A DNA stretch of 64,000 nucleotides, from contig OX393561.1 in the NCBI GenBank assembly GCA_947652115.1, positions 36,429,867-36,493,866 on the forward strand. The letters run 5' to 3'. Within the stretch, counting starts at the first letter, position 1; every line of letters starts with the position of its first letter. The notes beneath the pieces are model-generated. The model was not told the DNA's origin, searched no databases, and saw only the letters and a list, made by a program, of their open reading frames with translations. The translations under genes and the position numbers were made by a program. Positions 21,301-32,900 of the stretch are shown in pieces. The DNA is from Blastomussa wellsi (taxonomy: Eukaryota; Cnidaria; Anthozoa; Scleractinia; Plerogyridae).

Positions 21301-24300
21301 CCAAATGATCACCCTCAAGGCATTCCGTTTGGCTGATTAAACCTGAGTACAAAGTGGAAATTATAAAAATACAATAGGGGATGAAGCTTTTTACTGAAGC
21401 AATATCAGAAAACAACTATAGCCACTTACAACAACATGACTTAAAATAAATAAATAAATTCCAAATTTTTACTGAGTAAGTGCCTTGTTTGTTACTAGCT
21501 AAAGCCCTGTGGAGGAGGGATGGCACAGCGCAGAGAGTGCTTGCTCGGTGCAGAGACACACAGTGCAGAGAGCCGGAAACAGTGGATTAAGAGCCACTCT
21601 GTGGAAATACCACTGAAAAATTCCATTATCATTATCATTATCATATTATTGTTCATTTCACTCAGGTGCTCAGTTAGTAGCAGTGTCCCAAGCTGTATCC
21701 AGATAAAAACAAGAGAATTCATAAATTCACAGCTTGCATCTACAAGCAGACAATTACCAAAACTCGTAATCTTTAAATCACTTAAGAGTTAAAGATAATT
21801 ACCGGTATTTCATAAATCCCCTTACCATCTTCATCTTTATCAAACTTAATTTTCTTTAACCTGTTGAAATTAAATCAAATCATTAAAATGGTCTAACATC
21901 AAATATAGTCACAAATCATAAAGAAACAATTCAAAGAGAGGTTCACCAAGACCTTTTAATGGGGTCTGATAAGCCACCCCAGCCAACCCCCCCCCCCCCC
22001 CCCAAACACACTTCACCCAGCCCCTCAACCCACTTGTGTTAGCATGGGTTTCATAAAAAATAACAGGAAATTCACTGCAACACAAATGTTTACATGTATG
22101 TCCTCAAAGACTCAGCCAGAATTTAAAATTATTGGCCAAGTTGTGTTTCAGACAACATTTACTTTGGAGATGTTTAAAGCAAACATCAGTACTTACATTA
22201 CGTCAACATCAGTATCATTAAGTGATATGTTGAAAGATTCCTTTACAAAGACAGCAAACTGAAATGTAAAGACCACTTTTTAATAGTAATAATAATAATA
22301 GAAATAATAATAATAACAATAATAATAATATTTTTTAATAATATAATAATTTTATTCAAAATGCCATAGCTAAATGAAAAAGAATTATGTCTACAATTTT
22401 TAAAAAAAAAATTATAAAAAGAGTAATTCAGTCAACTCTCTCTAAGACCTGACTCATCCCCGGGTCATCTCTCAGTGTCATACTTGAATACTAACCACAT
22501 AATTATAAGCATGGTATCCCCTGTTTTATGACAGTTTCCCCCAGTTGACTCTCGCCCCTAGCCCTGCAGGAGATTGAAAGATGGCTGGAGATGAGTCAGC
22601 TCTAAAGCAGACACCTTCGGGACCAATACCAACCGTATGTCTTCAAGATGTGCTTGGCTTACAGAAAGCTTAGAGTAGACACAATAATTCTCATTAAAAA
22701 TTACTGAAAAACGCCTTGCAGGGACCTTACAGCAGTTGTATGCCTATTTGAGGTGTCCGCCTTGCATAGGTGTCTGTTAAGAGAGAGTTGACTGCAATAA
22801 TATTTAATAATAATAATAATAATAATAATAATTAAATAATAATAACTATCAATACCTCTAATGCTGAGATCTTGCCATCACTGTTTTCATCACTTTCAAG
22901 TAAATTCTGGCAGTTTTCATTCTTTTCCTCATCACTCAAAGCTGCACATTCAATAAAACACAGAAAATGGGAAAGTGATTGAACGAGTGATGGAGTGAGC
23001 GATCCAGTGAATATTTGAAATTATGCAACCCCTTATATTCTCCTTTTTAAGACTGTCACCCTGACACGGTATGAATGCTCTGCGAGTTTCATTGACCTGC
23101 AGAGCTAAACCTTGTTCCATTTTGGTTTAGTATCTCAATTCAGCTCTATGGTGATTATCTTCCTTTAAATAAACTATTATTTTGATGATTCCTGCATTTT
23201 AAGGGTAATTTGGTTTGTCACAAAAAATGATTCAATAACTTGTGACAATATAGCTCCTTAATTTACATTGTACAACAAGTGGATTCTCTGAACCTCTCAG
23301 ACACAGGCTGTGCTGAGTTAAAAATTCTCACCTGAATCATCCTCAGGATCAGGCATTGTAGTGCTTTCAAACAGACCCTTTGCACCAGCAAGTTTGATTA
23401 TATGTTCACATTCTTCTGGAGTCAAAAACTCAGGTATTTCTATCAAGGTAAAGAAAAATAATGAACAATAAGCCATTACCAACTATGAAAAATTAGCTTT
23501 TAAAAATTAAGAACATCAAAGACATGACATGAAGGTGTTAACTAGTTAAGGTCACGAGGCTCGTGCAAGAGTGTGTGCATATACCCATGCTTTCATGTAG
23601 CAGTGGAGGACTGTCACTAAGGGCCGCTGTCGTCACTAAGGGGCGCCGAATACCCCAGGCTATTATGAGTTTGGGTCCTGGCTACTTTGGAACAAAACCA
23701 AAACACTGGAAAGTGAAAAATACATCAAACAGCAAAATCCTCTGGCTACCTTTTTACTTTTCCCGCCTGCTTGAAAAATTAGTGACAGCCCTGTGAGTGC
23801 ATAATAGAGATGGATCTTCTGTAGGCATGTTTTCAATAGAATTTGAAGTATGCAGCTGGTTTGGGGAAAAAGTAGTCAATTAACTTTTCTAAGCAAAATT
23901 ATTGACTGACAGATTGAGTAGCTAATAATTAAACAGCAAACGTTTGTTGCATACCAAATAGAAGTGGCCTCAAGCTTTTGGTAATTAACTGGTGCATTCT
24001 TCCCTCTTTCAGTTTTATGTTCTGAACATGGCCAACCTTTAGTTATTAGAGACAAAATAAAAAAATCCGGTTTTGACTTTGAAATTGGGACTTCCATGAG
24101 TTAATAGCAACAACATTGCTTTAGTGCTGACAGGAGTTTACTCGTTGATTTGCAATAATTAACAAAACTAGAATTACTTGAAAACTTTCTTGACTCCATG
24201 TGAATTTTACTGCCTTCCAAGAGGCCTTCCATAGGGTAAAAGCGACATGCGGCATGACCCTGAATACGGGCAAGATGCATTGGAATTTTTAAGTATGCTA

Positions 24301-26485
24301 TGCTTAGTCGATCTAATCACATTATTACATTGCAAAAAATAATACAACAGCAACATACTAATATGTACTACGAAAATGACTCAGAATAAAGGAAACGGAA
24401 TTTCTAAGAGCTTAGATTTTCAACATTTCCTAGGGGAACATACCCCTTGATACCCACAAACCATTTTTGGTCTACTGAGCCTATTAAAATCCAGTTACAG
24501 CCCTGCCATGAAAGTTTCTCGTAAAACAATGTATGTTAAGCATCAGCAACAGTCATGAACATACACTACAAAAACCAACAACAACTGATTTACAGCTCGG
24601 TCACAGTCAATATGTCAGCTGGTTGCATATAATCCATATTCGAGGGTCTCCTATACTTTTTTCGTGACGCGTGAATGGGCATTTTTGCTATGCGTGAAGC
24701 GTGAATGAGGATTTATTTTTTCCGTGATTCGTGAATCTATATTTTTCCGTCCTCGGGAAACTGGTTTTCTATTTTTTCGTGATCCGTGAAATATGCATTT
24801 ACTTATGCGTGATTTTGTGAACCAACAACTTTTGCGGGAATAACTTTTCACGTTTTTGGAGATTTTAGCGCCATTAGAGCTCGTAAACCACACCGGACTA
24901 GATTTAAAAAGCGCACGGCCTGCCCATTCCGGAAGGGGCACTGAGGACTAACCACAGCGACAGTGAACCAGGAGGGCCTAGTGTAAATACGTCTTTTGGT
25001 TGCTTTTTTACGATGACGAGAGTCTGAAATTACCAAAAGATGGCATATTCAGTAATGTGAGGTAAAATGTACATTTACATTTTTATAATGATTGTATTTG
25101 TATGTTTTGTGAACCGTAAAAATAATTTGTATTTCTATGTGACACATGATTTAGCCTTTGCATTTTTACGTGAAACGTGATTGCTTGCCTTTTTCCGTGA
25201 ACTGCTTCTCGAATTTTTCGTGATGCGTGAAATGGCCAATTATTTTTGCGTGAAACTGTTTTCAGAAGAGGTATAGGGGACCCTCATATTCCAGCACTGA
25301 TCCTGCTGAGCCTGCTGATCTGCTTTTCAAGTCTAGTCTCTATACCCTACATGTGGTTCTTTAGCAATTCGATGGAATTGTTGGACCTGTTTATCTTCTC
25401 CTCTATCGTACTAAGCTCCTGCTCTTGGCGGGATTTCTTAGCATCAATAATTTAGATTTGATTAAGCAAATAAAAAAATCTGTCATATACACTTTAAATT
25501 GCAAGACAGGGCAAATAAAATTTGCAAATCATTTTAAAGCCACTAGCTACTACCTATGTTACCACAATGATGCATCACAGATAGTTCACTGGTAGTCGAC
25601 TGATAGCTAGCCAATAGTTCCTTATAGTTAACTGACAGATCATTGACACTATCGGTCGATAAATCGATGCTCAAAACAAAGATATTGGCCGAGCAGCGGT
25701 CAAGATGACCGACATATTGACCAATAATGAACCAATACTTGAGCTGCACTTGACCGATAAATGATCATCACTTGGTCGATACATGGCCAATACATCGACC
25801 AAGTGTCAACCACTACTCGATCAGCCGACGTATCGACCGAGTGTCTGCCAATGCTACCTACAGTAAACATGATCCAACTGTCCAAGTTTACCTCTCAATA
25901 ATAGTAATGGTGACAAAATATTTACTTCAAAACGTTCTGCAAGTATGCAGGTGTATGCAGTGTGCATTTGTTACACACTTTGTAATTACACCTGTTTTGT
26001 ACCTGCTGGAGGGGGTAAAGACCATGAATTTTGAGCATTATATTCAGATCAAGACCTGTTTATTCGGTTCAACATGTTTACAGTATTCGCGTTTAAGAAA
26101 TCAAATAAAACTGTTCTGTAGGACGTTTAATGAATTATTTATCCCGTGTACAAATTGTGAAGAGGTCCAATAATTCGAATATGGCGCCCAGATGAGGAAC
26201 TACACAAGAAATAGATTAAAAATATCAATTGTATTTCCTGAAACTTCCTAAATAAAACAGTTGTACCTTGTAACAAACGTAGTCGATGCATAATAAATCA
26301 TTTTAGCTTACCTCAACACCATCAAGCTTAACAAGTTGAGGATGTTTCTTCTCTTCCTGGTTGCAATCTTGATTTCTCGCCGAGCTGGTCGAGCAAGTTT
26401 CGTGATCAAAAGTGGACACAAACAAAACATCCTGGAGGATGAGTTCACAAAACAAAACCAAAACTACCAGCCGCGATCGAAACAT
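18324..26485 (-). CDS. P4HTM: Transmembrane prolyl 4-hydroxylase, complete, 11 exons
   Basis: Exons in transcript order: 26485-26312, 24036-23955, 23439-23332, 22941-22856, 22258-22197, 21860-21826, 21342-21177, 20321-20264, 19594-19479, 18733-18643, 18557-18324. All junctions are GT-AG and in phase; 1,212 bp gives 403 residues. A hydrophobic N-terminus (about 5-25) is the signal anchor. Two EF-hand loops follow, D139-E150 (DENSDGKISALE) and D178-E189. The dioxygenase core has the iron ligands H270 and D272 (HAHYD) and H378 (LHGGC), and the 2-oxoglutarate lysine K388 (GSKWIANNW). Order and spacing match human P4HTM (502 residues, from memory), with a shorter N-terminus. The family is an ER-membrane, oxygen-dependent hydroxylase implicated in HIF regulation. 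Several introns host repeats. Identification is very secure; the anchor function of the N-terminus is inferred. Confidence 0.95.
20003..20164. repeat. Palindromic element in P4HTM intron 8
   Basis: AATAAAACAATTATT at the left pairs with AATAATTGTTTATT at the right. The inner arms GCATGATATCATGAATT / AATTCATGATATCATGC and GTGTTATCTGCC / GGCAGATAACAC also pair. It is a near-perfect ~160-bp hairpin, typical of a MITE. Confidence 0.85.
20662..20790 (+). repeat. tRNA-derived SINE in P4HTM intron 7
   Basis: GGCATAGTGGTGAGAGTGCT (A-box region) and GGGTTCGATTCCC (B-box and its stem) are spaced as in a tRNA. They are followed by a SINE body (GTTGAGTTTGTTCTTGGTTC). The ends do not pair as an acceptor stem. 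Confidence 0.75.
22273..22848. repeat. AAT microsatellites flanking P4HTM intron 4 sequence
   Basis: Imperfect (AAT)n runs lie at about 22282-22345 and 22799-22835, either side of unique intronic sequence. A C tract occurs nearby at about 21989-22004. Confidence 0.85.
24635..25292. repeat. ~660-bp element with inverted termini, CGTGAnnCGTGAAT family
   Basis: Left terminus CATATTCGAGGGTCTCCTAT (about 24635) is answered by the inverted right terminus ATAGGGGACCCTCATATTCC (about 25273-25292). The left half matches 225-543. Both flanks of the interior are rich in cgtgatncgtgaa words. It has no coding frame, so it is a non-autonomous element within P4HTM intron 1. Confidence 0.75.
25555..25865. 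repeat. Degenerate minisatellite of TCGACC/GGTCGA words
   Basis: Words such as ACTATCGGTCGATAAATCGA, CTTGGTCGATACATGGCC, CATCGACCAAGTGTC and TATCGACCGAGTGTC recur at intervals of roughly 10-20 bp. The units are diverged in length and sequence, which suggests an old tandem array. Confidence 0.6.
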
Positions 26486-26942
26486 CTCTGAAGGTGAAAT
26501 TAATAACAACAGCATCAATAATGAAATTCATGACAAAGTCTTTGCAAACAAGTCTTTGCAGGTCGATGACCAGACTTCCGCGTTCCACCGCGTCCAACCT
26601 TTCTCGATCTCTTCTTATTTTCCTCACGGGGCTGGAACCGAGCAGCAGATCTTTTCCGGTGCCAGTGACTGGGACCCAAGAAAAACGTTTGAAACATTTG
26701 AGATTTCTCGTTGACATAGTCTACAATCCGAAAACTGTAAGTTATACTCATTGAAAACACGAATCTATGTTTTGCGGTGTTTTATTAATTTTGGGGTGAG
26801 TTCACGTGGCGCATATATGGGTCGGGTACGTTGACGTTGGACGAAACATAGTTTTTCTCATTGATGCACGAGAAATACGAAATAATGAACATTGAATTTA
26901 CTAACCCTTTTTAAACCTCTTACAATTTTTATCCAAATTCTG
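26486..26942. other. Upstream region of P4HTM
   Basis: About 450 bp upstream of the P4HTM start, containing its probable promoter. Overlapping open frames on both strands (26445-26760) were judged to be chance. No TATA box was recognised. It ends at a MITE. Confidence 0.4.
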
Positions 26943-27091
26943 GCTCATCCTCGGTGTAAGAACCTGGGAAACTCACCAGTGACGTAAAACAAAGAACGAA
27001 CAAGACAACAAAGAACCTCGAAACAATATAGAACAGAAAAACAATAGCTCAAAAACAAAGAAAAAAGTCAGGTTCTTACACGGAGGTAAAC
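26943..27091. repeat. 149-bp MITE, copy 1 (CCTCGGTGTAAGAACCTG termini)
   Basis: Left end CTCATCCTCGGTGTAAGAAC and right end GTTCTTACACGGAGGTAAAC are inverted repeats. The interior (GTAAAACAAAGAACGAACAA, AACAATAGCTCAAAAACAA) is shared with 38432-38585 at high identity. The two copies are in the same orientation. Confidence 0.9.
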
Positions 27092-27238
27092 ATTAAATTC
27101 TTCTGTACACCACGCCTTAACAACTATACATCTATTATTTAGAAAACCTTAGGGGGCGATGATTGGAATGCGTAGTTAAAATTTAAGCAGAATCTAATTA
27201 CAAAATGGTGGGTTGGATTGACTGCTGTGTACTATTTA

Positions 27239-28285
27239 ACAATCAGACTACGAGCCCGAGTTTTCTATGAGCGAATAGTCAACGAGGCGAAGTCGAGTTG
27301 ACTATCGCTCATACTCGGGCTCGTAGTCTAATTGTTTTAGTAGAAACTCTAAAGGGTTACATTCCAAAAGCTACAATTTTTAAGTATTTTTTGAGCCAAA
27401 AATCAAGAAAAATCTTTCATTCAAAGAGCAATCGCGCGATCGTTTTCTATCGGCGATTATAGTTCACCACTAAATTTTCTCCAATTCTCATTGGTCTAAA
27501 TTAAACACGTGACGCGATAGTGTTCATCCGCGGAGGGCACTGTCAGCGCACAGTGCCCGTCCGAGGAAAATACGCGGATGGATAGTGCCCATCTGTGAAA
27601 TTTTTTGTTAACTAGCAGGCTTTCGGTAAAAAATCAATCGCTATTTGATTGATCTGCATTTCGAGGGTTTCTTACCTGATTTTCGTTTAAACGTACGTTT
27701 CGGCTTGCAGCAAAAACTCAAGATGCTAGTTTGTGAATTTGCGCGCGGAAGAAAATTTAGTGGTGAACAATAAAGACAATAGAGTGTTTGTCTCGGAACA
27801 ATTTGAAATTCTTAAAACTAGCATATTTACCCTCGAAGCTTCGCTTCTCGGGATCCGCGGGGCAACTATCAGCCGATAGTTCCTCGACAGGAACACTCTA
27901 TTGTTTAAATAGTTGCCCATCCGAGGAAAATACCCGGATGGATAGTACCCGTCCCTGAATTTTTTTGTAAACAAGCGGGCTTTCGTTAAAACAAAACATT
28001 CAAACGCTATTTGATTGATCTGCAGTTAGAGGTTTTCTTGCCTGATTTTCGTTTATTCGTACATTTCGGCTTCCAACAAAAACTCAAGAAGCTGTTTTGT
28101 GAATCTGCGCGCGGAAGAAAATTTAGTGTTGAACAATAAAGACAATGGAACATCAAATTTCCGCGGGGCAACTATCAGCCGATAGTTCCTCGACAGGAAC
28201 ACTCTATTGTTTAAATAGAAAACAGTGGGAGAACCAATCAGATTCACGGATTTCCAATAGAACATAGTTGAGTTTCTACTAAAAA
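27239..28285. repeat. Composite inverted-repeat element cluster
   Basis: A near-perfect hairpin at 27239-27338 (AGACTACGAGCCCGAG / CTCGGGCTCGTAGTCT) adjoins a ~945-bp unit bounded by AGTAGAAACTC (27340) and GAGTTTCTACT (28270-28280). Inside, two related blocks (about 27460-27960 and 27905-28240) repeat GCCGATAGTTCCTCGACAGG, AACTCAAGA and ATTTGATTGATCTGCA. The same family recurs inverted at 55850-56365. Confidence 0.75.
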
Positions 28286-28721
28286 GCTAATATAATAAAT
28301 AGGGAGGGCCGGAGGGCATGATATATCATGATCGCAGGCTGCTATAAAGTAAAAGCACGCCACAGACAGAAACAAAATCATAATAAATTAATTTGTACCA
28401 GTTATAGCCGGATTATTTCTTCTTCCCTTACCTTCATCGCAATGTAAAGTGAAATCAATCCAGTTTTAAAACATTTCCTTTGACATGTTTGAGACCTTTA
28501 TTTATTTTGATTGAGGTTCAGTTACAGCGCGAAAGATGGCCAGCTTTGAGCTGGGATACCGTACCCATGGACAGTTGGATTCGCAGTTGCTTCTAACGGA
28601 GAATGCGTATATGCTAAGCCGACCGATTTCGCTTGGGCTAGCTGACCTGTTTTCCGGCCAATTTTGGTCTGTTAGCTGACTTGATAACGTCATGGCCCCG
28701 CAGGGTTTCGGGCCAGAGGTC
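28286..28721. other. Spacer left of the transposon
   Basis: A 47-codon plus-strand frame (28536-28679, beginning MASFELGYRTHGQLD) is the only coding-like feature; I recognise no family and treat it as unproven. The last four bases, GGTC (28718-28721), are the left copy of the transposon target duplication. Confidence 0.4.
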
Positions 28722-28875
28722 TGTACAGCCCCCGAAATGATCCCGACCCCGAAATGATCCCCAACCCCGAAATGACCCCCAAATTGTCCCCGAAATGATC
28801 CCGACCCCGAAATGATCCCCAATTTTTGTCACGCTGAACCCGAACTGATCCCCAAGTAATTTCGGGAATGGAAAT
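28722..28875 (+). repeat. Left terminal inverted repeat of the Ginger-like transposon
   Basis: It begins TGTACAGCCCCCGAAATGAT and consists largely of five to six CCCCGAAATGATCCC variants. It then continues with TTTTTGTCACGCTGAACCCG and AAGTAATTTCGGGAATGG. It is nearly identical to the inverted complement of 33588-33736. The repeated word is a plausible transposase-binding site (inference). Confidence 0.93.
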
Positions 28876-28954
28876 ACAGTGGACCCCAGTGAACTGGGAT
28901 CAATATCAGCATCTGGGCAAATGGCGTTATATAAAATAAAGTTGTTAAATAGAC

Positions 28955-29325
28955 CAAAATCGGCTTATTTAATTCAGCTTATTTAACTTTCTTAAATCGG
29001 TCGATTTAACGTCCTAAATCGGTCCAATAAACGTCCTTAACGTGTTAAAATCGGTCGATTTTACGTCTTTAAATCGGTCGATTTAAAGTCCTTAAATCGG
29101 TCGACTTAACATCCTTAAATCAGTCGGTTTAACGTCCTTAAATCGCTCGATTTAACATCCTTAAATCGGTCTATTTAAAGTCTTTAAATCGGTCTATTTA
29201 AAGTCTTTAAATCGGTCGATTTAACGTCTTTACATCGGTCGATATAACGTAAATCGGTCGATTTAAAGTCCTTAAATCGGTCGAATTAACGTTCTAACAT
29301 CGGTCGATTTAACGTCTTTAACGTC
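28955..29325 (+). repeat. Tandem array, unit about 22 bp (AAATCGGTCGATTTAACGTC)
   Basis: Roughly fifteen units of AAATCGGTCGATTTAA plus a short spacer such as AGTCCTT or CGTCTTT are present. The core ATCGGTCGAT is itself near-palindromic. The array lies inside the transposon between its left terminus and the coding region, so it could be an internal transposase- or regulator-binding array. Confidence 0.9.
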
Positions 29326-29910
29326 GCTAACTCGAACCTCCCGCTAACGCGAACCAATCTCTATTTTCCCTCGATTTCTTTTATATAACTCCAGTGTTCT
29401 TATGTTCTTATTTAGCGAGTGTTTAGTGAGAAATCAGCCCGAAAGTGTTCTTAATTGTTCTTAAATATATTTTAGAAAGAGTATACTTTATGTATGATTA
29501 ACATACAATGTTTTACTGCTTACACTAAACAATAAATTTAAAATGAAAAATAAATAAGTTAATATTTATTTGCTTAGTTCCTTAGACCAGCTTTCTTACC
29601 CTGGCGTCCACTTTCTTTTGTATAAGAACATGCTTTAAAATTATATTAAAAAACGAAAATCAATATGTAAAAATTTATGAGCTGAATAAAAACATTATTA
29701 TTATTATTATTATTATTTAATTTTCAGGCTGAATTTGTTATTATAATTGGCCAACTTTCAGCCTGATGATCTTAATCCACGTGTTCTTACATTCGAGCGT
29801 TTACTGTATTGTATTTTTACTCTCGGTAACTCGAACCCTCGATACCTCCTTCTGAGTTTTAAGCTGTTGTCTCGTTCCAGTCCCTTTCTTTTGACCTTAT
29901 AGTCGATACA

Positions 29911-32900
29911 ATGTCACGGACCGCGTGGTTTTCGGTTTTTCTTTTAGCGTGTGTTTTAAATAGCGTTTTCTCAGGAAAAGACAATAAGCCTTCTGATACA
30001 AGTTCAGTGTTAACTAAGGATGCAGAGGTGAGTTTCACTCTTCCTTTTATTATAATCGGATGAGCCTGAATCGATTCTATCGCATATGTTACTTAAAGCA
30101 TACTAGTTATGCAATGGTTTCGAGTACACACTGTGAAACATCCCACGAGTGACTAATGAACTAATTAATTCCATGTGATATGACTGTTATATTAAGGCAG
30201 CAAAATCAGTAAATGGGAAACAAACAAATTAACAAAACCTAAACTACGTTCTTGCATTATAAGATTACCGATAACTGCTAACTGATGAAATGATGTAGTT
30301 AAACATTAACTACAAATTCAATTCAATTTAAGGTTAAGCGAAGAAATTTGCCTTTGGATGATGACGAGTATGAAGCATTGTATGGTATTCTGAATGGAGA
30401 TACAACATTTCAAGATTGGCCAAAGAAACAAAATAGCGCTTTGAGGCAGCGAGTGTATAAAAAATGGAAGAGTGGTCAGTACCAAATGAAAGATGTTCAC
30501 GATCCCATGGAAGGGAAAAAAGTTCAGCGCATCGTTCATATCGAAACAAATTGTATCGTGGTTAAAAGATCAGATATTTCGTCGATCGTGCAAAGTTTTT
30601 TTGGCCAAAGTAAAGGTGATGGCGCACTTAAGCTGGCAAAAAGTATACGGCACACATACAGTGGTCTTTCAAGAAATTTTATTCAGAAAAACCTAAATGC
30701 CATGAAAGAAACTCGGAAAATGCGGCCACTTTTCCAAAACAAGGCTCCACTTCGCCCTATAAAAGCAAGTAAAATACAAGAACGCCACCAAGTAGACCTT
30801 GTTAACATGCAGAGCATGCCCGTTACAATGGATGGAATAACTTACAAGTACATCATGTCCGTAATCGATTTATTTAGTAGGTTTGTGTTCCTGAGGCCCC
30901 TCCGATCGAAAGAGTCTGCGGAAGTAGCAGAAAATCTTCGTAGCATTTATAATGAACATGGGCCACCAGAAATCCTTCAAAGTGATCAGGGTTCAGAATT
31001 TAAGGGCGTGGTAAAGACACTTTGTGAAGCTCTAAACGTGAGGATAATTAGAAGCTCTGCATACAGCCCTCAGACACAAGGAAAGGATGAACGCTCACAT
31101 CGTACATGGAAGGAAAAGATCAAGTTCGACATAATCGACAATGATGGAGAGTTCAACTGGGTAGAAAACCTTCCAATCTACCAACAGCTTTACAACGAGT
31201 CCCCGCATACCTCATTAGGGCTGCAATCGCCCTTCGAAGTGTATTACGGTAGAAAGCCTAACACAGTTAGAAATAGACTGTCCCTTGGCGAGAACACATC
31301 TTTTGAAGTTTCTGATGAAGAGGACACGAGTGATTTTCTGCTTAAGTCTCCTAAAAAAGACGCTCTCTCACAGCTGGGAAAAGAACGAGAAAATGTTAGA
31401 AATGACGCTTTCAAAGCATCGAAAAAAGCCGCAGAAAAAATGATAAAACGGGAGCTTGGGCGTAATCCTCCTTCCATCTATTATGTGGGAGAAACTGTCC
31501 TTGTCCGAATTGCAAAAACGAAAAAAACGGTGAAGGGAAAGAAAACGACTTTGAAAGGTAGTAGTGAGGGTCTAGTATTAGAAGCGGATCACGATTTACA
31601 TAGATACTTTGTCGAATATGAAGATCCCAACACTGCAAAACGGCAAAAGCGCTGGGTGAAAGTTGACGACATAACCTCAGTGACCAAAGATGAAGAAACA
31701 AGAAGACAAGATACTGCAAAGAAACAGAACAGCAAACGAAAGAGGTTACATGCTGATAACGGCACGTCAACACCCGGAAATGCAAAACAATGGAAACTAA
31801 ATAATGATGTTAGCTTACTAGATGCAAGTATTACCAACGTTTTGTCCTCAGAGAAATTACACGGCGACACGATCAACCTTTACTTCGATTTTCTGCGGCA
31901 GAAATGGGCGTCAAAACAAGAGAACATCTTCTTGGCAAGCTCCTACTTTTATGCCTCCCTTGATAAGCCGGAAACGATATCGTCATACAAAAACTATATT
32001 GGGAAAAACCCACTGCAGAACTACGAGCATCTTATTATTCCTGTGCATCTTCCAACTGAGGACCACTGGTTGCTTGTCGTTATCAGCATACTCCACATTT
32101 GTATAAGCATTTATGATTCCGCCAACTTTTCAGAGGACACGTACAACTCAATAATTCAAAAACTGAAAGAAAAGTTCATCAAGAAAGACTGAAGGCAAAC
32201 CTTGCCACATCAGCCATGCGAGCTGTTACACGAGAACAACTGGGAAGAGAAAACGCCTTCATGTCCGAAGCAGACGAACAAAGTTGACTGTGGGGTGTAC
32301 AATTGCTGGTTTGCGAAGCAGTTTTTGTCAGATTGTGATTCTCCCATCAGGTACAAAGGAGGGGATTTGCGAAGCGAAATGGTTGGTGATTTGTTGGAAT
32401 TAGCAGCGTCTAACAAGTGTAGCAGTGATATCGGTTGGTTTTCAGGTGACGCAGTTAGTAAACGGAAATATACAGAACAAATGTCAGAGAAAGAGAAACT
32501 TGACGTGGAGGTGCAAAGTGCTAAACTTCAATACCGCAACCCTCCCACACCCAAAGATGGGAACTGCATGTTCCATGCAGTTAGTGACCAACTGACACGC
32601 CTCGGTTTGACGGCCCAAACCCCGTCAGAGTTGCGTTCAAGCGTCGTCAAATATCTTCGAAACAACCCCCTAACCTCTGACGGAATCCATCTAAGAGAGT
32701 TTATTTCTTACCGAGGTTGGGAGAGCTACTTGCGTAGAATGTCTCAAGATGGCGTGTGGGGGGACTGGATTACTCTGTGGGGCCTAGTCAACTTGCTAAA
32801 CATTGACATAGCAATAGTATCAAGTTTAGGAGAGGGTGGCCTTCGAATAATCAGCCCGGGTGATGCATCAAGCACCAACAGTAACTGCAACCAAATGGCA

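Noticed and set aside
24170..24300. Minus-strand exon-like frame (HLARIQGHAACRFYPMEGLL...) with a possible donor in P4HTM intron 1
   Set aside because: It does not match P4HTM, and the true exons on either side join in phase without it; it may be a repeat-derived frame.
28536..28679. 47-codon frame MASFELGYRTHGQLD...
   Set aside because: It is short, with no recognised family and no splice context; left unannotated as a gene.
28502..28832. Minus-strand frames with repeated HFGVGIISG
   Set aside because: They are translations of the transposon terminal repeat, not protein-coding signal; the same peptide appears from the right terminus at 33626.
28955..29325. Regularly spaced repeats that could suggest a CRISPR array
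   Set aside because: Repeat and spacer are both diverged and short, the spacers are not unique, there are no cas genes, and the setting is a eukaryotic transposon.
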